From contig NZ_CP110128.1 of assembly GCF_028471945.1 (NCBI RefSeq), forward strand, positions 3,274,501 through 3,338,500: a stretch of DNA of 64,000 nt, read 5' to 3'. The stretch's first letter is position 1. Every line of letters starts with the position of its first letter. This document shows positions 1-7,557 of this stretch, one piece after another. Below the pieces are notes generated by a model. It was not told the DNA's origin. It saw only the letters and a program-made list of their open reading frames with translations, and did not search any database. This DNA comes from Pseudomonas sp. WJP1. Lineage in GTDB: Bacteria > Pseudomonadota > Gammaproteobacteria > Pseudomonadales > Pseudomonadaceae. The translations under genes and the position numbers were made by a program.

Positions 1-84
1 CTCCAACAGCAGGAGCGGCATTTTTATCACAGCCGCCCAAGGGCTTGACCCATACAGTCAGGAACGCAGGCAGCGTACCAGTGG

Positions 85-981
85 CTAGCTGGCGAATTTT
101 TTCGCCCCGGCCACACACAGGATCACTGCCACGGTGACGCCGAGCATGCCCGGGCTGACGTGTTCATGCAGCAAGGTGGCGGCCAGTGCCAGGCCGAAAA
201 ATGGTTGCAGCAATTGCAGTTGCCCGACGGCGGCGATGCCCCCTTGTGCCAGCCCGCGATACCAGAACACAAAGCCGATCAGCATGCTGAACAGCGACAC
301 GTAGGCCAGGCTGAACCAGGCCGGCAGGCTGATGTTGTCCAAGGTCGCAGGCATCCGCCACCAGGTCAGCGCGGCCATGACCGGCAGCGCCAGCACCAGC
401 GCCCAGCAAATCACCTGCCAGCCGCCGAGTGTGCGGGACAGTTTTGCGCCTTCGGCATAACCCAGGCCGCAGGCCAGGATCGCCAACAGCATCAGGATGT
501 CTCCTTGGGGCGAGGCCGTCAGGCCCTGGGCAACGGCGAAGCCGACCACCAGCAAACTGCCCAGCACCGAGAAGATCCAGAACACCGGCCGCGGGCGCTC
601 GCCACCGCGCAAGACGCCAAACACCGCCGTCGCCAGCGGCAGCAGGCCGACGAACACGATCGAGTGTGCAGACGTGACGTACTGCAGCGCCAGCGCGGTC
701 AGCAGCGGAAACCCCACCACCACGCCCAGCGCCACGATGGTCAGTGGCACCAGTTGATGTCGCCCGGGGCGCTTTTCCTTGAACAGTAATAACAGGGACA
801 GGGCCAGAATCGCGGCGATGGTCGCGCGGGCGACCGTGAGAAACACCGGATCGAATTCGAGTACCGCCACCCGCGTCGCGGGCAGCGAGCCGCTGAAGAT
901 CACCACTCCAATCAGGCCGTTGATCCAGCCGCTGGTATGGGTTTGCAACGCCCGGTCTTGCAGAATTGAGGTCCGTTCCAT
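85..981 (-). CDS. DMT-family (EamA) transporter
   Basis: Inner-membrane permease of the drug/metabolite transporter superfamily with two EamA repeats. The translation is almost entirely hydrophobic, with about ten membrane segments starting at WINGLIGVVIFSGSLPATR and ending in a positively charged GAKKFAS tail, as is usual for this family. The open frame extends up to 1044. I prefer the start at 981 (MERTSILQ, 298 aa); ATG at 996 is an alternative, and neither has a strong ribosome site. It is divergent from a MocR-type regulator whose start lies about 90 bases away, so that regulator probably controls it. The substrate cannot be read from sequence; amino-acid or metabolite export is the usual guess for this pairing. 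Confidence 0.85.
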   Translation of the reverse strand: MERTSILQDRALQTHTSGWINGLIGVVIFSGSLPATRVAVLEFDPVFLTVARATIAAILALSLLLLFKEKRPGRHQLVPLTIVALGVVVGFPLLTALALQYVTSAHSIVFVGLLPLATAVFGVLRGGERPRPVFWIFSVLGSLLVVGFAVAQGLTASPQGDILMLLAILACGLGYAEGAKLSRTLGGWQVICWALVLALPVMAALTWWRMPATLDNISLPAWFSLAYVSLFSMLIGFVFWYRGLAQGGIAAVGQLQLLQPFFGLALAATLLHEHVSPGMLGVTVAVILCVAGAKKFAS

Positions 982-1036
982 CTCGCTCACGCTCATTGTT
1001 TGATTGCACGAAACCATCCTATGGCTGACTATCGGT

Positions 1037-1052
1037 ACAATCAAAAAATTGT
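1037..1052. promoter_or_regulatory. Inverted repeat in the DMT/MocR divergent promoter
   Basis: The sequence ACAAT-CAAAAA-ATTGT is a perfect 5-bp-arm inverted repeat between the divergent transporter and regulator genes, 17 bases before the regulator start. Its position suits an autoregulatory operator. MocR operators are often direct repeats instead, so this is only a candidate. Confidence 0.3.
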
Positions 1053-1069
1053 CATGGATACATCTTCAC

Positions 1070-2401
1070 ATGCCTCGATCCCGCTATAAAACGCTGGTTG
1101 ACGCCTTTGCCGCGGATATCCGCTCAGGGCGTTTGTCCCCCGGTACACGCTTGCCGACCCACCGGCAACTGGCCACCGAGCATGGTTTGGCGCTGGTCAC
1201 CGCCAGCCGGGTATATGCCGAGCTTGAAAGCATGGGCCTGGTCAGCGGCGAAACCGGGCGCGGGACTTTTGTCCGGGAGACTTCACTGCCGCCGGGCCAG
1301 GGCATTTCACAGTCGGTGGTGGCCGCGGGGATGATCGACCTCAACTTCAACTATCCGTCATTGCCAGGTCAGGCTGATCTGTTGCGCAACGCCCTGCGCC
1401 AGCTCGCGTTGTCCGGTGACCTGGAAGCCCTCCTGCGCTACCAGCCCCACGCCGGGCGCCTGCATGAGCGGGCTGCGTTCGCCTGCCATCTGGGCGAGCG
1501 TGGTCTGAACGTGCCGGCCGAACAGGTGCTGATCGTCAGCGGCGCCCAGCACGGCCTGGCGGTGGTGATGATGACCTTGCTCAAGCCCGGCGATGTGATT
1601 GCCGCAGACGCCTTGACCTATCCGGGCTTCAAGACGCTGGCCGAAACGCTGCATCTCGAAGTCCTGCCCATTCCCGTAACGGACAAGGGCCCTGATCTGC
1701 CTGCATTGGACAAGCTGTGCCGGATTCGATCGGTACGGGCCGTGTACTCGATGCCGACCTTGCACAACCCGCTGGGTTGGGTGATGGACGCCGATCAGCG
1801 CGAGCAGCTGGTGGCGATTGCACGGCGGCATGACCTGACGATCATCGAGGACGCGGCCTACGCATTCCTGGCCGAAGACGCACCGCCACCCCTGGCTGAA
1901 ATAGCGCCGGAAAGAACGGTGTACGTCAGCGGCTTGTCCAAGAATGTCGCTACCGGGTTGCGTGTCGGTTTTGTCGCTGCGCCGCCGCAGTGGATTGGCG
2001 GATTCGAACGCACCATCATGGCGACCACCTGGAACACCCCTGGGGTGATGACCGCCATCGCCACGGCTTGGCTTGAGGACGGCACTGTCAGCAGGCTCGA
2101 GGCGCAAAAGCGCGCGGACGCGCAGGCCCGGCAAGCCCTGGCCCGTGAGGTGCTGGCGGGGCTGCGGACCATCAGCCATCCGTCCTCGTATTTCATCTGG
2201 TTGCCCCTGGCCGAAGACGCTCGGGCCGACCAGATCGCCATGGCGTTGATGCGCGAGCAGGTGTCGGTGTCGCCCGCCGAACCTTTTGCGATCACCCAGC
2301 ATGTCCCGCACGCGATACGCCTGGCGCTGGGGTCGGTGGACATGGACTCTCTACGCCAGGCGTTGGTGAAGGTGAAGAGGGTGGTCGGCTATTACTCATG
2401 A
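1070..2401 (+). CDS. MocR-type GntR regulator with aminotransferase domain
   Basis: Transcription factor made of an N-terminal GntR winged helix (about residues 1-75; RSGRLSPGTRLPTHRQLA and the recognition helix around LVTASRVYAELESMGLV) fused to a fold-type I aminotransferase-like domain that binds PLP. The putative PLP lysine is K291 in SGLSKNVATGLRVGF. ATG at 1070 (MPRSRYKTLVDAF) is chosen because the frame upstream of it reads as promoter. At 443 aa it has normal family length. It is divergent from the DMT transporter gene, a common MocR arrangement, and most likely senses an amine or amino acid to control that transporter. Confidence 0.88.
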   Translation: MPRSRYKTLVDAFAADIRSGRLSPGTRLPTHRQLATEHGLALVTASRVYAELESMGLVSGETGRGTFVRETSLPPGQGISQSVVAAGMIDLNFNYPSLPGQADLLRNALRQLALSGDLEALLRYQPHAGRLHERAAFACHLGERGLNVPAEQVLIVSGAQHGLAVVMMTLLKPGDVIAADALTYPGFKTLAETLHLEVLPIPVTDKGPDLPALDKLCRIRSVRAVYSMPTLHNPLGWVMDADQREQLVAIARRHDLTIIEDAAYAFLAEDAPPPLAEIAPERTVYVSGLSKNVATGLRVGFVAAPPQWIGGFERTIMATTWNTPGVMTAIATAWLEDGTVSRLEAQKRADAQARQALAREVLAGLRTISHPSSYFIWLPLAEDARADQIAMALMREQVSVSPAEPFAITQHVPHAIRLALGSVDMDSLRQALVKVKRVVGYYS

Positions 2402-2490
2402 CGGGAATCGCCGAGGGGTGTTTTCTTCAATACGCGCACCCCAGGGCTCCTTACATTGACGTCTGGTTCAATTGACTGAGCAGGTGTGCG

Positions 2491-3078
2491 ATGAGTTTGA
2501 TCATGTCCATGGCGGCGTTTGCATTGGCCGCTTCAATCACGCCGGGGCCGGTGAATATCGTGGCGTTGGGTTCGGGAGCGCGCTTCGGCTTTCGCGCCAG
2601 TCAGCGGCACGTGGCCGGGGCGACGCTGGGGTTCGTGTTGCTGCTGGTGCTGATGGGGTTGGGTTTGCATGAGCTGTTGCAGTTGTGGCCGGCCATGACG
2701 CAAGTGGTGCAGTGGGCCGGGGTGGCATTCCTGTTGTACATGGCGTTCAAACTGGCCGCGGACAATGGGCATCTGCAAGCCAGTGACTCGGCCCGTGCGC
2801 CGTCGATGCTCTACGGCGCGGTCATGCAATGGCTCAACCCGAAAGCCTGGCTGGCCTGCGTGGCCGGCATGGGCGCGTTCGTCGCCGATGGCGAGGCCCG
2901 CCTGGTGTGGCAGTTCGCGGCGGTGTACCTGGTGATTTGCTACCTGTCCGTCGGTTGCTGGGCCTACGCCGGGACGTTCTTGCGCGGCTACTTGCACAAC
3001 CCGGCGGGCATGCGCTTGTTCAATCGGGTGATGGCGTTGTTATTGGCGGTGAGTGCGGTGTATCTGGTGTTGCCTTAG
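2491..3078 (+). CDS. LysE-family amino-acid exporter
   Basis: Inner-membrane exporter of the LysE/RhtB family (195 aa, about six membrane segments). The N-terminus MSLIMSMAAFALAASITPGPVNIVALGSGARFG contains the family's TPGP-N signature, and NPKAWLA occurs mid-protein as expected. These proteins expel amino acids or homoserine-type compounds. A GTGCG ATG start follows a short leader from 2462. The gene abuts, in convergent orientation, an AraC regulator whose stop lies one base after this stop; the two are probably functionally linked. Substrate unknown. Confidence 0.88.
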   Translation: MSLIMSMAAFALAASITPGPVNIVALGSGARFGFRASQRHVAGATLGFVLLLVLMGLGLHELLQLWPAMTQVVQWAGVAFLLYMAFKLAADNGHLQASDSARAPSMLYGAVMQWLNPKAWLACVAGMGAFVADGEARLVWQFAAVYLVICYLSVGCWAYAGTFLRGYLHNPAGMRLFNRVMALLLAVSAVYLVLP

Positions 3079-3912
3079 TCAGCCACGATACTGCCCTGGT
3101 GTTGCCGCCAGATGCTGCTTGAACGCCCGCTGGAAATGCGCCTGGTCGGCAAACCCGGCTTCGAGCGCCACATCGGCGATCAGCCTGCCATTGCGCAGTT
3201 GATCCTGGGCGAACTGGATGCGCCGATTGACCAGGAAGGCGTGGGGTGTCATGCCGTAATGCTGCTTGAACGCGCGGATCAGGTAGGACGGCGACAACTG
3301 CGCCGCTTCGCAGATATCCTCGAGCTTGAGCAATTGCGTGCAATGCTCGCGGATGAAGTCGGCGGCGCGCTCGAGCTTGAAGTTGGGCTCGCGCAGTGCT
3401 TGTTCGGCGGGGTTCAAGCGTAGCTGCACCTCGGTGAAAAACTCCACGGCCGCGCTGTGTTTGCGTAACACGTCTTGCTCCGCATCGACCAGTACCTGAT
3501 ACAGCGCCTGCAAGCCAACGAACAGCGCACGGTCCGTAATATGGGTGACCGCGAACCGGCGAAACGCCTGATCGTTGCCGAACCCGAGCTGATGCTGCAA
3601 ATCGGTGAGCCACGGGGTGTCGACATACAGCATCAGGTACGACCAGGGCTGATCGTCGATCGGATTGCAGGCATGCACATCACTGGGGTTCATCAGCACG
3701 ACGGTGCCGGCACCGACCTCGAAGTTCGATTGCTCATGGACATAGGTACTGCGCCCGGCGGTGATCGCACCGATGGAAAAGTGCTCGTGGGCATGCCGCG
3801 TGTAGCAGACCTCGCGCCCGTCGGCGATGGAGCGGGCTTCGATGAAGGGTAGGGCATCATCGCGCCAGAAGCGCGGGGCCTTGTCGGCGTCCCTGGGTTT
3901 GGCGGGCTTCAT
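3079..3912 (-). CDS. AraC-family transcriptional regulator
   Basis: 277-aa regulator with an N-terminal cupin sensor domain (HAHEHFSIGAITAGRSTYVHEQ, VVLMNPSDVHACNP) and a C-terminal pair of helix-turn-helix motifs (LEDICEAAQLSPSYLIRAFKQHYG and IADVALEAGFADQAHFQRAFKQH) ending in the ATPGQYR signature. This layout is typical of AraC proteins adjoining LysE-type exporters, which they usually activate. It converges on the LysE gene with no spacer. The effector is not evident. Confidence 0.9.
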   Translation of the reverse strand: MKPAKPRDADKAPRFWRDDALPFIEARSIADGREVCYTRHAHEHFSIGAITAGRSTYVHEQSNFEVGAGTVVLMNPSDVHACNPIDDQPWSYLMLYVDTPWLTDLQHQLGFGNDQAFRRFAVTHITDRALFVGLQALYQVLVDAEQDVLRKHSAAVEFFTEVQLRLNPAEQALREPNFKLERAADFIREHCTQLLKLEDICEAAQLSPSYLIRAFKQHYGMTPHAFLVNRRIQFAQDQLRNGRLIADVALEAGFADQAHFQRAFKQHLAATPGQYRG

Positions 3913-3945
3913 GGTCAGTCCTTGGCAGATCAGCGCCTGAGTGTA

Positions 3946-4449
3946 TTAGCTCTCGCCTTCGAAGGCTCGTTTCAGTTCGGCGATATCGAGTTTTTTCATG
4001 TGCATCATCGCCAGCATCGCGCGTTGGGATTTTGTCGTGTCTGGGTCTTTGATCATGTCCATCATCGCCACCGGGACGATCTGCCAGGACACGCCGAATT
4101 TATCCTTGAGCCAGCCGCATTGCTGTGCCTCGACCGGGCCGCCAGCGGACAGGCGTCCCCAGAAGTGGTCGACTTCTTCCTGGGTCTGGCAGTTGACCTG
4201 GAACGATATCGCTTCGTTGAAGGTGAAGTTCGGGCCACCGTTGAGACCGGTAAACGTCTGCCCGTCGAGTTCGAAGCTGACCGTCATGACCGAACCGACT
4301 TCCCGGCCGTGAAACTCCTTTCCGGCCTCGCCGTAGTGAGTGATGGCGGTGATTTTCGAATGATCGAAGATCGCACAGTAGAATTTTGCGGCCTCTTCGG
4401 CCTGACCATCGAACCACAGGCAGGGGGTAAGTTTTTGCACGTGTAGCAT
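3946..4449 (-). CDS. VOC-family (PhnB-like) protein
   Basis: 167-aa protein of the vicinal oxygen chelate fold, PhnB/DUF899-like subgroup often labelled 3-demethylubiquinone methyltransferase-like. It begins MLHVQKLTPCLWFDGQAEEAAKFY, the usual first beta strand and helix, and has the conserved GGPNFTFNEAISFQVNCQTQEEVDHFW and GVSWQIVPVAMMDMI segments. Enzymatic activity is unknown for this subgroup. It stands alone between the AraC gene and ppyR. The ribosome site GGAGACC lies just before the ATG. Confidence 0.85.
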   Translation of the reverse strand: MLHVQKLTPCLWFDGQAEEAAKFYCAIFDHSKITAITHYGEAGKEFHGREVGSVMTVSFELDGQTFTGLNGGPNFTFNEAISFQVNCQTQEEVDHFWGRLSAGGPVEAQQCGWLKDKFGVSWQIVPVAMMDMIKDPDTTKSQRAMLAMMHMKKLDIAELKRAFEGES

Positions 4450-4714
4450 GGCGGGTCTCCTTGGCAGGTTTTTGCATGCTGGATTATCAGCGTAGCCAGC
4501 CTCCGGCGGTCTGGCCGTGCCGTAGATCGCCGAGTGTGTAAGGAATTTCTACTGGAAGTTGTCGATATGACTGCTTGAAGAGTCATAAAGACTATTTTCA
4601 CGATGAGTCGTTATGACACGGACATCTTCACGTGCCTGATTTACAAGGGCTAAATACCTGGCACGCGACTTGATACATCCAACGTACAACTGAACGGCTA
4701 CAGGAGTACGCAAA

Positions 4715-4963
4715 GTGTTCCATTTCTTCAGCAATTCCCGGAATGTTCTCCGCCTTTCCAATCGAGTGCTGGGCATCGGCCTGGCAATGTTGCTGGCAGG
4801 CATCTATGGCGCTTACCTCTACGGCGGTCATCTGTCGATCGTGGCGCTGGTATCGTTGCACGCCATGACCATCATCGGGCCGACCTTGCTGAAAATCGGT
4901 TACGTCATGCGCCTGCTGGCCCAACACCGGCTGAGCAAACCTCAGCACGCGGCGGTGTCCTGA
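4715..4963 (+). CDS. ppyR: PpyR-like small membrane protein
   Basis: 82-aa inner-membrane protein with two predicted membrane helices (LGIGLAMLLAGIYGAYLYGG and IVALVSLHAMTIIGPTLLKIGY). I recognise it as the PpyR type (P. aeruginosa PA2663, described as a regulator affecting psl and pyoverdine genes), which likewise sits directly upstream of an NnrS gene. The start is GTG at 4715, with AGGAG eight bases before it. Its stop overlaps the nnrS start by one base (TGATG), so the two are translationally coupled. A role in the nitric oxide response is inferred from the neighbour; the molecular function is not known from sequence. Confidence 0.7.
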   Translation: MFHFFSNSRNVLRLSNRVLGIGLAMLLAGIYGAYLYGGHLSIVALVSLHAMTIIGPTLLKIGYVMRLLAQHRLSKPQHAAVS

Positions 4964-6117
4964 TGCGCAAACTGGCCGCTGCTCCCGTCTTCAGCCTCGG
5001 TTTTCGCCCGTTCTTTCTCGCGGGTGCCGCGTTTGCCGCACTGGCAGTGGCGATCTGGGCCTTGTGGTTGTACGGTCGCTTGCCCGGCGCGCAACCGCTG
5101 GGCGGCATGCTCGCCTGGCATCGGCACGAAATGCCGTTCGGCTTCGCCGTGGCGATCATCGCCGGGTTCCTGCTGACGGCGGTGCCTAACTGGACTGGCC
5201 GCCGCGGGCTCAACGGGTGGCCACTGCTCGGACTGGTGCTGATCTGGTTGCTGGCTCGACTGGCCTGGTTCCTACCGATTTCTCCTGCCTGGTTGCTGCT
5301 TTTGCAGCTGCCTTTCTTGCCGTTGTTGGCCTGGGTGCTGGGGTGTGATCTGGTGGCCGCCGGCAAGCGTGAAAACTATCCGATCCTGCTGATGATCACG
5401 TTGTTGGCCGGTTGTCAGGTTATGACATTGTGGGGGTTCTGGGCTGATGACGCTGGTTTGCAGCGGCATGGTGTATTGGCGGCCTTATGGCTGGTCGGCG
5501 CGCTGATGAGCGTGATTGGCGGGCGGGTGATTCCGTTCTTCATTCAGCGCGGCTTGAATCGTCCAGCAACGCCTGCGGCCAATCCATTACCCACCAAGGT
5601 GCTGCTGGTGAGCGGGATGCTGGCTGCGGTGACGTTTGCCATCGGTTTGAATGACGTGCCCAGGCTTTGGCTGGCGGCGTTGTTTTTACTGATGGGCTGT
5701 CTGCATCTGCTGCGCCTGTGGCGTTGGCATGACCGCGGTATGTGGCGTGTGCCGCTGTTGTGGTCGCTGTATCTTTCTTACGCCTGGCTGGTGGTGGCGG
5801 TGTTTGCCATGGCGTTGTGGCATCTGGGCCTGATGCCGCAGCAGAGCCTGGCCACGCATTCGTTGGCGGTGGGCGGTATTGGCGGGTTGATTCTCGCGAT
5901 GATTGCGCGGGTTAGCCTGGGGCATACCGGGCGGCCGTTGCTGCCCTCGAAAGTCATCGTTGTGGGGTTTGCCCTGGTGCTGCTGGCGGGTCTTTCACGG
6001 GTGTTGCTGGTGTCGTTTTCCGGGTGGGGATTGGGGGTGTCGGCGTTGCTTTGGTGTGTGGCGTTTGGGCTGTTTTTGTGGCGTTATACCGGTATTTTGT
6101 TCAGGCCGAGGGTGTAG
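4963..6117 (+). CDS. nnrS: NnrS family haem/copper membrane protein
   Basis: 384-aa polytopic protein, about 12 membrane helices, of the NnrS family, which is associated with nitric oxide and nitrosative stress tolerance and binds haem and copper. Family features visible: FSLGFRPFFLAGAAFAALA near the start, MLAWHRHEMPFGFAVAIIAGFLLTAVPNW (the His-rich helix), and VIGGRVIPFFI and GGLILAMIARVSLGHTGR near the end. It forms an operon with ppyR through a one-base overlap. A REP sequence begins within its stop codon. Confidence 0.9.
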   Translation: MRKLAAAPVFSLGFRPFFLAGAAFAALAVAIWALWLYGRLPGAQPLGGMLAWHRHEMPFGFAVAIIAGFLLTAVPNWTGRRGLNGWPLLGLVLIWLLARLAWFLPISPAWLLLLQLPFLPLLAWVLGCDLVAAGKRENYPILLMITLLAGCQVMTLWGFWADDAGLQRHGVLAALWLVGALMSVIGGRVIPFFIQRGLNRPATPAANPLPTKVLLVSGMLAAVTFAIGLNDVPRLWLAALFLLMGCLHLLRLWRWHDRGMWRVPLLWSLYLSYAWLVVAVFAMALWHLGLMPQQSLATHSLAVGGIGGLILAMIARVSLGHTGRPLLPSKVIVVGFALVLLAGLSRVLLVSFSGWGLGVSALLWCVAFGLFLWRYTGILFRPRV

Positions 6118-6139
6118 GAGCCCGGCTTGCCGGCGAAGG
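6114..6139 (+). repeat. REP element (single)
   Basis: The sequence GTAGGAGCCCGGCTTGCCGGCGAAGG is a Pseudomonas REP hairpin of the CTTGCCGGCGAA subfamily. It starts inside the nnrS stop codon and may act as a 3'-end stabiliser for the ppyR-nnrS transcript. I see no inverted partner within 100 bases. Confidence 0.75.
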
Positions 6140-6173
6140 CGGCCTGACAACCGACCTGGATTTTGTTGACTGT

Positions 6174-6916
6174 GTACATATCCATTCCTGCGGTAACGGC
6201 CACTTAGGGTTTCGCCCTTACGGCGAGTCACTTGGAAGAGCCCCAAGTAACCAAGGGCTCTTGCCCCTGGCGTTCGGTGGCTCGCTAGGGCTCGCCATAC
6301 CCTCGCTCCGGTCCTGCTCCGTGGGTCGCCGCGATGGGCCATCCATGGCCCAGCGCGGCTAAACCGGCATCCATGCCGGTTTACCCACTGCGCAGAACCT
6401 CCACTCGGCCTCTCGATGGGGCAAGAAAATCAAAAGCCAAGGCAACAGCAAAAGCGAGGCGGCCTTAAAGCCGACCTGATCGGGAGCCGTACGCAATTTC
6501 CTGTAGGAGCCAGGCTTGCCGGCGAAGAACGATAACGCGGTACAACAGACACACCGCAGCGCCTGGTTCGCCGGCAAGCCTGGCTCCTACAGGGGATCAC
6601 CTAGACCCGTAAAAGTCAGGTCGGCTTTAAGGCCGCCTCGCTTTTGTTTTTGATCTGGGCGCCCCGTTAACCACGCTGGCCGAACGCAGGCATTGCGCAG
6701 TGGGGAAACCGGCATGGACGCCGGTTTAGCCGCGCTGGGCCAGGGATGGCCCATCGCGGCGACCCACGGAGCAATGCCGGAGTGAGGGCATGCCGAGCCT
6801 AGGCGAGGCACCAAGTGGTGGGGCAAAGCCTTTTGGTTCCTTTTTGGCGTTTGAAAAAGGGACTCGCCGTAAGGGCGAAACCATAAGACGCCGTTACCGC
6901 AGCAATGGATATGTAC
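6174..6916. repeat. Large palindromic intergenic repeat, copy A
   Basis: This fills most of a 984-base gene-free gap. The outer ends are perfect inverted repeats (GTACATATCC at 6174-6183 and GGATATGTAC at 6907-6916). Each arm is about 310-330 bases and the right arm is a diverged reverse complement of the left: both contain GGTTTCGCCCTTACGGCGAG, TCCGTGGGTCGCCGCGATGG, GGCCCAGCGCGGCTAAACCG and AAAGCGAGGCGGCCTTAAAG. The arms are separated by a spacer of about 110 bases holding a REP pair. Short open frames occur in it but resemble no proteins I trust. No transposase is present. The same structure recurs at 46213-46979. Confidence 0.8.
6501..6593. repeat. REP pair at the centre of palindrome A
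   Basis: Inverted pair of CTTGCCGGCGAA-type REPs (6501-6526 and 6567-6593) around a 40-base loop. It sits exactly between the two arms of the large palindromic element, as the equivalent pair does in copy B. Confidence 0.8.
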
Positions 6917-7101
6917 CCCGTCAACAAAATTGAGGCCGCCTTCGCGGGCAGGCCACTCAGTTTTTGTGACCGGTGGTCGATACACCTCGGCCTGCCGTTC
7001 AATTTGCGCTTAGCTGTAGGGATAACCCCAAGGCGCGCGTAGGTTCCTGATCGCCACAGCGGCGCCAACTTCAGAACACCGTGAGTCTGAGGGCCTTCGC
7101 A

Positions 7102-7557
7102 ATGCTGACCTTCAATATCAATGGCAAGGACCAGGAGCTGGATGTCCCTGCAGACATGCCGCTGCTGTGGGTCCTGCGCGATGTCGCGCATCTGACCGGC
7201 ACCAAGTTCGGCTGCGGCATGGCCCAATGCGGCGCCTGTACCGTGCACGTCGACGGCACGCCTTTGCGCTCCTGCATCACACCGGCCACGGCCGTGGCCC
7301 ATGGGCAGAAAATCCTCACCATCGAAGGCCTGTCCACCGACGGCTCGCACCCGGTGCAACAAGCCTGGGCGGAACTTGATGTGGTGCAGTGTGGCTACTG
7401 CCAGTCCGGGCAGATCATGTCGGCGGCGGCCTTGCTGGCCAAGATCCCGCAACCGACCGACAGCGACATCGATCAGGCGTTGTCGGGCAATATCTGTCGT
7501 TGTGGTACCTATCCAAGAATCCGCGCCGCGATCAAACGCGCCGCCCAATTGGGTTGA
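7102..7557 (+). CDS. iorA: (2Fe-2S)-binding subunit of isoquinoline oxidoreductase-type enzyme
   Basis: 151-aa small subunit of a molybdenum hydroxylase of the isoquinoline 1-oxidoreductase type. It passes electrons from the molybdenum subunit through two [2Fe-2S] clusters. The plant-ferredoxin cluster is visible as [20 protein letters not shown] followed by a fourth Cys (LRSCIT). The C-terminal cluster has CGYCQSGQI and [16 protein letters not shown] 7102 is preferred over the GTG at 7081 because GAGGG lies eight bases before it and the family begins MLTFNINGK. Its stop overlaps the next start (TGATG). The actual substrate in this organism is unknown; IorA is named by family. Confidence 0.85.
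   Translation: MLTFNINGKDQELDVPADMPLLWVLRDVAHLTGTKFGCGMAQCGACTVHVDGTPLRSCITPATAVAHGQKILTIEGLSTDGSHPVQQAWAELDVVQCGYCQSGQIMSAAALLAKIPQPTDSDIDQALSGNICRCGTYPRIRAAIKRAAQLG

Noticed and set aside
164..1009. Long open frames on both strands overlapping the DMT transporter
   Set aside because: They are frame shadows; only the 85-981 frame gives a coherent membrane protein.
4669..4683. Possible Anr/Dnr box upstream of ppyR (TTGATACATCCAAC)
   Set aside because: Only the left half fits TTGAT-N4-ATCAA; the right half is poor, so I do not call it.
6024..6985. Several 70-130-codon frames inside palindrome A
   Set aside because: They arise from the repeat, have counterparts in copy B on both strands and lack ribosome sites; probably spurious.
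7389..7556. Extension of iorB to an upstream start at 7389
   Set aside because: The extension lies inside iorA in another frame; the Tat signal and coupling place the start at 7557 or 7563.
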